A stretch of DNA of 64,000 nucleotides. Source: DYFT01 sp041695085. Lineage in GTDB: Bacteria; Bacteroidota; Ignavibacteria; UBA10030. Below, piece by piece: positions 35,709-42,723 of this stretch (position 1 is the stretch's first letter; each line of letters opens with the position of its first letter). Below the pieces are notes generated by a model. The model had not been told where the DNA came from. It did not search any database and saw only the letters and a program-made list of their open reading frames with translations. The position numbers and the translations under genes were made by a program. Location: the NCBI GenBank assembly GCA_041695085.1, contig JBGFRO010000049.1, positions 78,212 through 142,211 on the forward strand, written 5' to 3'.

Positions 35709-36221
35709 ATGGCTGAGAATCTCGAACTGAAAGTTCCTCTTCGTTCGCTTTCCGAGGCAGCTCGAATTTGTAAGAGACTCGGAGCGACAGACAAAGGCAA
35801 TTTGATACAGCGAGATACGTACTTCGATGTGCCGGTTGGCCGACTCAAAGTTCGTGAAATCAAGGGGAGTCCTGCAGAGCTCATATCGTATCGTCGTGAG
35901 AATCGAAAGGGAAAGCGCTATTCCGCTTACGAAGTCATACCAATTCGACAGGCCGCTCCGGCGATCCGAGGTCTCAGATATCTCTTCAAGGTGCGATGCG
36001 TAGTGGAAAAAGTGAGAAGGCTATATCTCTTGAGGAACGCTCGGATTCATCTGGATTCGGTGAAGGGACTGGGAAGTTTTCTTGAATTCGAAGTCGTTGT
36101 CACAAACGGGAAAAGTCAAGCGCAGCAACTGATGGCGGAGCTCTGCCGTGCATTCGGAGTTGATACTCGAAAAACTATTGCAGGATCATACGAGGATCTC
36201 CTCGCGCGTCGGAAAAAATAA
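35709..36221 (+). CDS. CYTH-domain protein (class IV adenylate cyclase / triphosphatase-like)
   Basis: A protein of about 170 residues. The N-terminus AENLELKVPL is the CYTH entry motif, but the first glutamate of the usual E-x-E-x-K is asparagine, as in many CyaB-like relatives. Further landmarks are DTYFDVPVGRLKVRE, SYRRENRKG and FLEFEVVV near the C-terminus. CYTH enzymes hydrolyse or cyclise triphosphate substrates with divalent metals; the activity here is unknown. The start is taken at ATG 35709; ATG 35673 is an alternative. Confidence 0.75.
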   Translation: MAENLELKVPLRSLSEAARICKRLGATDKGNLIQRDTYFDVPVGRLKVREIKGSPAELISYRRENRKGKRYSAYEVIPIRQAAPAIRGLRYLFKVRCVVEKVRRLYLLRNARIHLDSVKGLGSFLEFEVVVTNGKSQAQQLMAELCRAFGVDTRKTIAGSYEDLLARRKK

Positions 36222-36234
36222 GAATGAAGGGGGC

Positions 36235-36263
36235 TTGACTTTCTCATTCAGTCGGTCTATATT
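36235..36263 (+). promoter_or_regulatory. Upstream promoter of the tRNA-Gly unit
   Basis: TTGACT (36235-36240) and TATATT (36258-36263), 17 bp apart. It lies 78 bp upstream of a second promoter in the same direction. Confidence 0.75.
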
Positions 36264-36312
36264 TTTCACGCCTCGTTTTGGAAGGAGGCCCGCAGGGTGA
36301 CGGAAAAAGTTC

Positions 36313-36341
36313 TTGCGCTGGCAAGGGGTTTTTCTTATATT
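36313..36341 (+). promoter_or_regulatory. Proximal promoter of tRNA-Gly
   Basis: TTGCGC (36313-36318) and TATATT (36336-36341), 17 bp apart, ending 12 bp before the first base of tRNA-Gly. Confidence 0.75.
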
Positions 36342-36353
36342 TGTCCATTCTCT

Positions 36354-36426
<73 letters not shown>

Positions 36427-36511
36427 CTGTCCCAAACCCCTGGAGGGGAAAGGGACATCCGTCAGTTCTTCGAGCAATAGAATTGGCGGACTCACTTCCT
36501 CTATGAACTTA

Positions 36512-36550
36512 CCCCGTTGCCACAAACTCCCACCAGGCAACGGGGTTTTT
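36512..36550 (+). terminator. Intrinsic terminator after tRNA-Gly
   Basis: A 10-bp stem (ccccgttgcc at 36512-36521, ggcaacgggg at 36536-36545) followed by five T. The 85 nt between the tRNA-Gly 3' end and this hairpin hold no recognisable gene. Confidence 0.85.
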
Positions 36551-36598
36551 GTTCTCTGAGGGTCTGAGTCTGAATTTCCGATTGGCGTGTGAGTCGTC

Positions 36599-36618
36599 TT
36601 TGAATCGAACGATTCAAA
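36599..36618. repeat. 20-bp palindrome before tRNA-Cys
   Basis: Perfect inverted repeat tttgaatcg-aa-cgattcaaa, 13 bp upstream of tRNA-Cys. It may be an operator, a processing hairpin, or part of the heptamer-type intergenic sequence seen after tRNA-Cys. Confidence 0.6.
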
Positions 36619-36631
36619 TGCAAGAAACTCC

Positions 36632-36703
36632 GGCGCCGTACCCAAGTGGTAAGGGAGAGGTCTGCAAAACCTTTATGCGGCGGTTCGAATCCGCCCGGCG
36701 CCT
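36632..36703 (+). tRNA. tRNA-Cys (anticodon GCA)
   Basis: Acceptor GGCGCCG/CGGCGCC with a U discriminator, typical of tRNA-Cys, anticodon stem AGGT/ACCT with loop containing GCA, and T arm GGCGGTTCGAATCCGCC. No encoded CCA. Confidence 0.95.
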
Positions 36704-36705
36704 CA

Positions 36706-36792
36706 ATCGATTGCGGAATGCGGATTGTTGATTTCGGAATAAATGAGGAATTTGATTCATTCCGCAATCTGTACTTCGCAATCCGAAATTCC
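36706..36792. repeat. Heptamer-period intergenic repeat with inverted symmetry
   Basis: The 87 bp between tRNA-Cys and tRNA-Leu divide into degenerate 7-mers (attgcgg, aatgcgg, attgttg, atttcgg, and later attccgc, aatctgt, acttcgc, aatccga). The left and right arms are inverted copies; gattgcggaat (36709-36719) and attccgcaatc (36759-36769) are a perfect 11-bp inverted repeat. Such heptamer spacers are known as non-coding intergenic filler in several bacterial groups. Confidence 0.6.
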
Positions 36793-36793
36793 C

Positions 36794-36879
36794 GCCGGGG
36801 TGGCGGAATTGGTAGACGCACAGGACTTAAAATCCTGTGAGGAGCAATCCTCGTGCGGGTTCAAGTCCCGCCCTCGGCA
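36794..36879 (+). tRNA. tRNA-Leu (anticodon UAA)
   Basis: An 86-nt class II tRNA: acceptor GCCGGGG with CCTCGGC (one G-U), D arm with GGTAGACGC, anticodon stem CAGGA with loop CTTAAAA (anticodon UAA), a long variable arm, and T arm GCGGGTTCAAGTCCCGC. No encoded CCA. Confidence 0.95.
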
Positions 36880-36966
36880 CGGCTCGAAGGCCGAGTCCCT
36901 AACGCGGTGGGATCATTCTCCCCTCGTTCAATGAACGCGAGTATTATTGAACACGAGAGATTCATC

Positions 36967-36998
36967 ATCCCGTTTCGTTCCACCGAAGCGGGATTTTT
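36967..36998 (+). terminator. Terminator after the Gly-Cys-Leu tRNA group
   Basis: An 11-bp stem (36967-36977 with 36984-36994, one G-T) and a TTTT tail. It is 87 bp after tRNA-Leu and just before a small gene. Confidence 0.75.
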
Positions 36999-37015
36999 CA
37001 TTTATGGAGACATCT

Positions 37016-37252
37016 ATGCGGAAGACCGATCAGCAACGACTCATCAAAGATCTGGAGTCGTACACCGTCAAGATGAATCGTGAGGAACAGGAGTTGTTTG
37101 ATATGCTGCGTAAACGGGAGAAAGACGACGAAGAGCTCGATAGTCTCGCAGTGCAGAAGCTTCAGGCCCTGCATGATAAATTCTTACCCCATCGGTCAAA
37201 GCAAGATCTGGAGGAATTGTGGAACAAGCTTACCTCGCAACGAAAACCTTGA
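37016..37252 (+). CDS. Small charged, helical protein of unknown function
   Basis: A 78-residue protein, not recognised. It is rich in Glu, Lys, Arg and Asp, has no membrane segment, and is predicted to be mostly helical (for example NREEQELFDMLRKREKDDEE). The start at ATG 37016 is favoured because GGAGA lies 5 nt upstream; ATG 37004 is in frame just before it. It ends 24 bp before the aldo/keto reductase start, so the two may be co-transcribed. Confidence 0.6.
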   Translation: MRKTDQQRLIKDLESYTVKMNREEQELFDMLRKREKDDEELDSLAVQKLQALHDKFLPHRSKQDLEELWNKLTSQRKP

Positions 37253-37276
37253 CCTTCTGTGCGCGGGGGTGAGTAC

Positions 37277-38245
37277 GTGAATTATCGTCGATTCGGAAAG
37301 ACAAACCTGCTCGTTTCCGAAATCGGATATGGAGCATGGGGCATCGGCGGAGGACTCTGGCAAGGCAGCAACGATGAACAGTCGATGAAAGCTCTCCATC
37401 GAGCGATCGACCTTGGTATCAACTTCATCGACACCGCCCTTGCCTACGGCCAAGGGCATAGTGAGCGTCTTGTGGGACAGGTTGTCAAGCAGCGGAGGGA
37501 GGCGATCTACGTTGCGACGAAAATTCCCCCTCGCAACCGCCGGTGGCCTGCACACAAGGGGACGCCGCTGAGGGAGACTTTTCCGGCTCAATACATCCGA
37601 GAATGTACGGAATCGAGCTTGCGGAATTTGAAGGTTGACGTCATCGATCTCCAACAATTTCACGTTTGGGACGACGAATGGACCGATGATGCTGAATGGT
37701 ACGATATGATCTGTACCCTCAAAGAGGAGGGGAAGATTCGTTTCTTCGGAGTTTCCGTGAACGATCATGAGCCGCAAAATGCGATACGCATTACAGATTC
37801 CGGCAAAATTGAAACCGTTCAAGTTATCTACAATATCTTCGATCAATCACCTGCTGAGCAGCTTCTCCCTCTCTGCCTTGAGCGCGAAGTAGGAGTGATC
37901 GTTCGTGTTCCGTTTGATGAGGGGGGACTCACAGGCCAGATCACACCGGAAACGAGTTTTCCGGAAGGAGATTTTCGGGCGCGTTATTTTCGCGGGGAGC
38001 GCAAGGTTCAGGTGTATGAACGCGCGAAGCGTCTCGAGCAATTATTGGGAAAGGAGGCTGCTACCCTTCCCGAATTGGCCTTGAGGTTCTGTCTCTCTCA
38101 TAATGCAGTGTCGACAGTTATCCCGGGGATGCGGACACTTGAGCACGTTGAAATGAATGTAGCCGTCTCGAACGGACGTGGATTGTCGAAAGAACTTCTC
38201 GATGAACTGAAGAATCACCAGTGGCTGAGGAATTTCTATCACTAA
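37277..38245 (+). CDS. Aldo/keto reductase
   Basis: A 322-residue TIM-barrel NAD(P)H oxidoreductase. The catalytic tetrad can be placed: Asp and Tyr in NFIDTALAYGQG, Lys in YVATKIPP and His in LQQFHVWDD. The N-terminus YRRFGKTNLLVSEIGYGAWG is typical of the AKR family. The start at GTG 37277 removes an upstream in-frame GTG (37259) that lacks a good SD. Substrate unknown. Confidence 0.92.
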   Translation: MNYRRFGKTNLLVSEIGYGAWGIGGGLWQGSNDEQSMKALHRAIDLGINFIDTALAYGQGHSERLVGQVVKQRREAIYVATKIPPRNRRWPAHKGTPLRETFPAQYIRECTESSLRNLKVDVIDLQQFHVWDDEWTDDAEWYDMICTLKEEGKIRFFGVSVNDHEPQNAIRITDSGKIETVQVIYNIFDQSPAEQLLPLCLEREVGVIVRVPFDEGGLTGQITPETSFPEGDFRARYFRGERKVQVYERAKRLEQLLGKEAATLPELALRFCLSHNAVSTVIPGMRTLEHVEMNVAVSNGRGLSKELLDELKNHQWLRNFYH

Positions 38246-38295
38246 AAATGGTGTGAGCGAATATCGCCTCAAGTCATTGCCCCGCAACAACTTTC

Positions 38296-38324
38296 TTGAT
38301 TTTCCTTCAAAAAAGTGCTATCAT
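38296..38324 (+). promoter_or_regulatory. Promoter of tRNA-Val
   Basis: TTGATT (38296-38301) and TATCAT (38319-38324), 17 bp apart, 27 bp before tRNA-Val. It may also supply thrS by read-through. Confidence 0.7.
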
Positions 38325-38350
38325 AGCGCCGCATTTATTATGACAGCGCA

Positions 38351-38424
38351 GGGCTCTTAGCTCAGCTGGCTAGAGCGCTACCTTGACATGGTAGAGGTCA
38401 TAGGTTCGAGTCCTATAGAGCCCA
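38351..38424 (+). tRNA. tRNA-Val (anticodon GAC)
   Basis: A complete cloverleaf: acceptor GGGCTCT/AGAGCCC, D arm AGCTCAGCTGGCTAGAGC, anticodon stem CTACC/GGTAG with anticodon GAC, T arm TAGGTTCGAGTCCTA. No encoded CCA. Reads GUC/GUU codons. Confidence 0.96.
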
Positions 38425-38462
38425 CAGCAGTTGGTTTTGATGTGGAGGGGGGTGGAGTTCCG

Positions 38463-38489
38463 AATCGGAGATTGTCTCCGATTTTTTTT
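38463..38489 (+). terminator. Terminator between tRNA-Val and thrS
   Basis: A 9-bp perfect stem (aatcggaga/tctccgatt) with a 3-nt loop and eight T, 12 bp before the thrS start. No separate thrS promoter is obvious after it, so thrS may depend on read-through or regulated antitermination. Confidence 0.85.
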
Positions 38490-38500
38490 ATCTCAAGACG

Positions 38501-40441
38501 ATGCCATCAATCAGGATTACATTTCCCGACGGAACGGTCAAGGAGTTTGAGCAGGGTTCTACCGGTCGGCAAATCGCGGAAAGCATCAGCAAGGGACTTG
38601 CTCGCGAAGCGCTGGCTGTTGAGGTAAATGGCGAGGTGTGGGATCTCGAACGTCCAATCTATACGGATGCGGCTGTCCGCATCTTGAAATGGGGTGATGA
38701 CGGCGGAAAGTATGCATTCTGGCATAGCTCCGCCCATTTGATGGCTGAGGCGGTCGAGGCTCTCTATCCGGGGACGAAATTCGGCATCGGACCTCCCATC
38801 GAGACCGGTTTCTACTATGACATTGATATGGGGGACCATGCACTGACGGGCGACGACCTCGAAAAGATCGAGGCGAAGATGTATGAATTGGCTGCGCGGG
38901 ATGTTCCCTATGTTCGGGAAGAAAAATCGTGGGAGGAGGCGGTTGCCTATTTCAAGAAAAAAGGAGATCCATACAAACTCGAACTTCTTGAGGAGCTTCG
39001 GGGAGAGACTATAAGTTTCTATCACCAGGGAAATTTCACCGACCTCTGCTATGGACCGCACATTCCCTCTACCGGCAGAATTAAGGCGATCAAACTTCTG
39101 AATGTCGCTGGAGCGTACTGGCGTGGAAACGAAAAGAACAAGATGCTCCAGCGTATCTATGGGGTGACGTTTCCGACGAAGCAGGAATTGGATGAACATC
39201 TCTTCCGGCTTGAGGAGGCGAAGCGGCGAGACCATCGGAAATTGGGACAGGAACTTGAGTTGTTTCATCTGACACCTGCGGTGGGGAGTGGGTTACCGCT
39301 CTGGCTGCCGAAGGGAACGATCGTTCGCGAGACGTTGATTGAATTCCTGAAACATGAGCAGCGGAAACGAGGATACGTTTCGGTCGTAACGCCGCATATT
39401 GGCAATCTGGAGTTGTATCGAACCTCGGGACATTATCCGTACTACAAAGATTCCCAGTTTCCACCGATCAGTCTGGAAAATGGCGAAGAGTTCTTGCTCA
39501 AACCGATGAATTGCCCCCACCATCACCAGATCTATATGGCAAGGCCCCGTTCATACCGCGACCTGCCGATCCGGCTTGCGGAATTCGGGACGGTCTACCG
39601 GTACGAGCAATCGGGCGAAATGAATGGGCTTACGCGCGTTCGTGGCTTTACTCAAGACGATGCCCACATCTATTGTCGCCACGACCAACTCAAAGATGAA
39701 ATCAAGCGTACGGTTGAACTGACGCAGCTCGTTTTTCAAACCTTTGGGATGGAGGTACGCACGAGGCTTTCGTACCGGGATGACAAGAACGTCGAGAAGT
39801 ACGGTGGAGAGGCGGCGTTTTGGGAGCGCGCCCAGAAGGAGATCAAAGAAGCAGCGGATGAAATGGGGCTCGATTATTTCATCGGTATCGGTGAGGCATC
39901 CTTCTATGGACCGAAGATCGACTTCATGGTGAAAGATGTCCTTGGTCGTACGTGGCAATTAGGAACTGTGCAGGTGGATTATGTGATGCCGGAGCGATTT
40001 CAGCTCGAATACACCGGCAGCGATGGACAGAAACACCGTCCGGTGATCATCCATCGCGCACCGTTCGGTTCGATGGAGCGGTTCGTTGGTATTCTCATCG
40101 AACACTTCGCGGGTGAATTTCCGTTGTGGTTATCGCCGATTCAGGTTGCCGTGCTTCCGATCACGGATGCGCATCGAGAGTATGCAGAGCAGGTCCATCG
40201 GCAGCTGCAGCAGGCCGATCTTCGGTCTGAACTCGATGAGCGCAACGAGAAGATCGGTTATAAGATTCGTGATTGGGAAACGAAGAAAGTCCCCTTTATG
40301 CTGATTGTGGGGGAGAAGGAGAAGCAGGCCAACACAGTTTCTGTTCGTCAGCATAAGAAAGGCGACCTTGGCTCCATGACGAGGGAGGCGTTTCTTGCAA
40401 AAGTCATCGAGGCCATACAGAACAAGTCACTCACAATCTAG
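38501..40441 (+). CDS. thrS: Threonyl-tRNA synthetase
   Basis: A 646-residue class II synthetase in full-length form. A TGS domain (1 to about 62) is followed by the editing domain with HSSAHLMAEAV and TDLCYGPHIP. The catalytic core follows with motif 2 (TVYRYEQSGEMNGLTRVRGF) and zinc ligands in KPMNCPHHHQIY, then the C-terminal anticodon-binding domain (about 540-646). It heads thrS-infC-rpmI-rplT-pheS-pheT. Its stop codon overlaps the infC SD. Confidence 0.98.
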   Translation: MPSIRITFPDGTVKEFEQGSTGRQIAESISKGLAREALAVEVNGEVWDLERPIYTDAAVRILKWGDDGGKYAFWHSSAHLMAEAVEALYPGTKFGIGPPIETGFYYDIDMGDHALTGDDLEKIEAKMYELAARDVPYVREEKSWEEAVAYFKKKGDPYKLELLEELRGETISFYHQGNFTDLCYGPHIPSTGRIKAIKLLNVAGAYWRGNEKNKMLQRIYGVTFPTKQELDEHLFRLEEAKRRDHRKLGQELELFHLTPAVGSGLPLWLPKGTIVRETLIEFLKHEQRKRGYVSVVTPHIGNLELYRTSGHYPYYKDSQFPPISLENGEEFLLKPMNCPHHHQIYMARPRSYRDLPIRLAEFGTVYRYEQSGEMNGLTRVRGFTQDDAHIYCRHDQLKDEIKRTVELTQLVFQTFGMEVRTRLSYRDDKNVEKYGGEAAFWERAQKEIKEAADEMGLDYFIGIGEASFYGPKIDFMVKDVLGRTWQLGTVQVDYVMPERFQLEYTGSDGQKHRPVIIHRAPFGSMERFVGILIEHFAGEFPLWLSPIQVAVLPITDAHREYAEQVHRQLQQADLRSELDERNEKIGYKIRDWETKKVPFMLIVGEKEKQANTVSVRQHKKGDLGSMTREAFLAKVIEAIQNKSLTI

Positions 40442-40452
40442 GAGAATCCCCC

Positions 40453-41022
40453 ATCAAGCAACAACGCGCGCGCATCAACACAGAAATCAAAGCTCCGAAA
40501 GTCCGGCTCATTGACGAAGAAGGGCATCAGGTGGGAGTGCTGGGGACGAAGGAAGCGCTGAAGATGGCTTCCGACCGCGGGTTGGATCTGATCGAGATTG
40601 TTCCGAATGCCGATCCACCAGTATGCAAGATCATGGACTTCGGGAAGTACAAGTACGAGCTCTCCAAGAAGGAAAAGCTTCAGAAGAAGCACCAGCATGT
40701 GACGCAGGTAAAGGAGATCCGGTTCCATCCGAATACGGATACGCATGACTTTGAGTTCAAGGTGCGTCATGCGCGGGCGTTCATTGAAGAGGGACATAAG
40801 GTAAAAGCAACGGTCGTCTTCAAGGGACGCGAAATTACGTATCAGGATCAGGGTCGCAGCTTGCTGGATCGCCTGACGGAAAAGCTTTCGGATATCGCAA
40901 AGGTCGATGCGGCAGCAAAGATGGAAGGGAGACAGATGATAGCCTACTATGTAGCTGACAAGTCGAAAAAGAAGGCAGCTGAAAGTACGAAACAAAACAA
41001 AGAATCCACAGAACGGAGTTGA
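40453..41022 (+). CDS. infC: Translation initiation factor IF-3, AUC start
   Basis: A 189-residue IF-3. The mature N-terminus IKQQRARINTEI, expected for IF-3, begins exactly at an ATC codon (40453). GGAG lies 8 nt upstream, and no ATG, GTG or TTG fits; the first GTG (40531) would cut off 26 conserved residues. The rest is canonical: DLIEIVPNADPPVCKIMDFG and the C-terminal domain with KEIRFHPNTDTHDF. Rare start codons in infC (AUU in E. coli) let IF-3 repress its own translation, so the same control is likely here. Confidence 0.93.
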   Translation: MKQQRARINTEIKAPKVRLIDEEGHQVGVLGTKEALKMASDRGLDLIEIVPNADPPVCKIMDFGKYKYELSKKEKLQKKHQHVTQVKEIRFHPNTDTHDFEFKVRHARAFIEEGHKVKATVVFKGREITYQDQGRSLLDRLTEKLSDIAKVDAAAKMEGRQMIAYYVADKSKKKAAESTKQNKESTERS

Positions 41023-41025
41023 ACG

Positions 41026-41220
41026 ATGCCCAAGATGAAGAGTCGCCGGCGAGCGTTGAAGACCTACAAAGTTACTGCCACCGGAAAAATCAAACGTCGA
41101 AAGGCGTTCCGCAGCCACATCCTGACGTCGAAGTCCAGCAAGCGGAAGCGGCATTTGCGCAAACCGACACTCGTGTCCAGCGCCGAAGCCTACAAAGTGA
41201 AGCGATTCCTTTTAGCGTAA
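41026..41220 (+). CDS. rpmI: 50S ribosomal protein L35
   Basis: A 64-residue, highly basic L35 with the usual MPKMKSRRRALKTYKVTATG start and RRKAFRSHILTSKSSKRKR region. It follows infC by 3 bp and precedes rplT, the universal infC-rpmI-rplT order. Confidence 0.97.
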   Translation: MPKMKSRRRALKTYKVTATGKIKRRKAFRSHILTSKSSKRKRHLRKPTLVSSAEAYKVKRFLLA

Positions 41221-41238
41221 GAGGAAAGGAGAAAATCC

Positions 41239-41586
41239 ATGCCACGTTCACAGAACAAAGTCGCCTCGCACCGACGTCGCAAGAAGGTGCTCGAACAAGC
41301 CAAAGGTTATTGGGGTGCTCGCAGTAAAGTCTACACCATCGCGAAGCACCATGTCGAAAAAGCTTTGACGCATGCTTATAAAGACCGGCGTGCCAAGAAG
41401 CGTCTCTTCCGCGGTTTATGGATAGCACGCATCAACGCCGCAGCACGCGCACACGGCACAACCTACTCGAAGCTTCTCGCGGGACTCGATAAGAAGTCCA
41501 TCACCATCAACCGTAAAGTGTTGGCCGATCTGGCCGTGAGCAATCCACAGGCTTTCGCCGAAGTTGTCAAGTTTGCTGCCGCATAA
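41239..41586 (+). CDS. rplT: 50S ribosomal protein L20
   Basis: A 115-residue L20 with RRRKKVLEQAKGYWGARSK, the FRGLWIARINAAAR motif and the C-terminal NRKVLADLAVSNPQAF. In E. coli L20 represses its own operon. AAAGGAG precedes the ATG. Confidence 0.97.
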   Translation: MPRSQNKVASHRRRKKVLEQAKGYWGARSKVYTIAKHHVEKALTHAYKDRRAKKRLFRGLWIARINAAARAHGTTYSKLLAGLDKKSITINRKVLADLAVSNPQAFAEVVKFAAA

Positions 41587-41590
41587 TTGG

Positions 41591-41673
41591 AAATCTTCTC
41601 ATCGACCGTTCGTGCGAATGAGATGTTCAAGTCATCGAACATCCAACGGGGTGGTGAGAAGATTTTCTTTTTT
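41591..41673 (+). promoter_or_regulatory. Candidate attenuator leader of pheST
   Basis: A long stem (41591-41603 with 41653-41665; 13 bp including one G-T) encloses an inner hairpin gatgttc/gaacatc (41622-41628, 41637-41643) and a smaller ttcg/cgaa hairpin. It is followed by ttctttttt. It fills the rplT-pheS gap. A 23-codon frame starting at ATG 41618 contains Phe-Ser-Phe-Phe over the T-run and stops overlapping the pheS ATG. Attenuation is plausible but not shown. Confidence 0.6.
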
Positions 41674-41684
41674 ACGCCACGTCG

Positions 41685-42710
41685 ATGAATGCACTTCTCG
41701 AAAAATCTGACCAAATCCAGCGTGAGTTTGATGAGGCACTTGCGCAAGCGAACGATCGGGACGAGCTCGAACGTGTGCGAATCCGGTTTCTGAGCCGACA
41801 TGGGCTGGTGGCACAACTCTTCGAGCAGTTAAAAGAGATCCCAAGCGAGGAAAAACCGTCGGTCGGCAAAGCTCTCAATATTCTGAAAGCGCGGACCCTC
41901 GAACGGTTCCATGAAAAGAAACGGACTCTTGAGCGGCCGCCAGGCGACGTGGGGAAGGAAGTCGATCTTACTCTCCCGGGACGCCCACGTCCCATCGGAA
42001 CGCGACATCCCATTACACAAACCATCGATGAGATACGACAGATCTTCGCCAGCATGGGTTTCTCGATTGCATACGGTCCAGAGATCGAGAGCGATTATTA
42101 CAACTTCGAAGCTCTGAATTTTCCCCCCGATCATCCCGCGCGCGACATGCAGGACACATTCTTTTTGTCAAAAGGCAAGAAGGTTCTGCTCCGCACGCAC
42201 ACATCGCCGGTTCAGATTCGTACGATGGAACGTCAGCGTCCGCCCGTGCGTGAAATCATGCCCGGTCGAGTCTATCGCAATGAAGCTGTGAGCGCTCGCA
42301 GTCTCGTGAGCTTTCATCAGATTGAGGGGTTGTATGTTGATCGCGGCGTTACCTTCAGCGAACTCAAAGGAACGCTGGTGGCGTTCGCGCACCAATTTTA
42401 CGGCAAGGATGTGCAGTATCGGTTCCGACCGACGTTCTTCCCGTTTACCGAGCCGAGTGCGGATATGCATATCTCGTGCTTTCTCTGCAAAGGGAAGGGT
42501 TGTCGTATGTGCAAGTATGGCGGATGGCTCGAAATTCTCGGTGCCGGTATGGTGCATCCGCATGTGTTCAAATACGTCGGCTACGATCCCGAAAAGTATT
42601 CAGGTTTTGCGTTTGGGATGGGGATTGAGCGAATCGCTTCGCTCCGATATGGGGTGGATGATATTCGAATGTTCTATGAGAACGACGTGAGATTTCTCCG
42701 ACAATTCTGA
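41685..42710 (+). CDS. pheS: Phenylalanyl-tRNA synthetase alpha subunit
   Basis: A 341-residue catalytic subunit. An N-terminal coiled coil (about 1-90) is followed by the class II core with HPITQTIDEIRQIFASMGF, ALNFPPDHPARDMQDTFF, motif 2 around RVYRNEAVSARSLVSFHQIE and motif 3 GFAFGMGIERIASLRYG. It is directly upstream of pheT. Confidence 0.98.
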   Translation: MNALLEKSDQIQREFDEALAQANDRDELERVRIRFLSRHGLVAQLFEQLKEIPSEEKPSVGKALNILKARTLERFHEKKRTLERPPGDVGKEVDLTLPGRPRPIGTRHPITQTIDEIRQIFASMGFSIAYGPEIESDYYNFEALNFPPDHPARDMQDTFFLSKGKKVLLRTHTSPVQIRTMERQRPPVREIMPGRVYRNEAVSARSLVSFHQIEGLYVDRGVTFSELKGTLVAFAHQFYGKDVQYRFRPTFFPFTEPSADMHISCFLCKGKGCRMCKYGGWLEILGAGMVHPHVFKYVGYDPEKYSGFAFGMGIERIASLRYGVDDIRMFYENDVRFLRQF

Positions 42711-42723
42711 CGAAGCATTTGGT

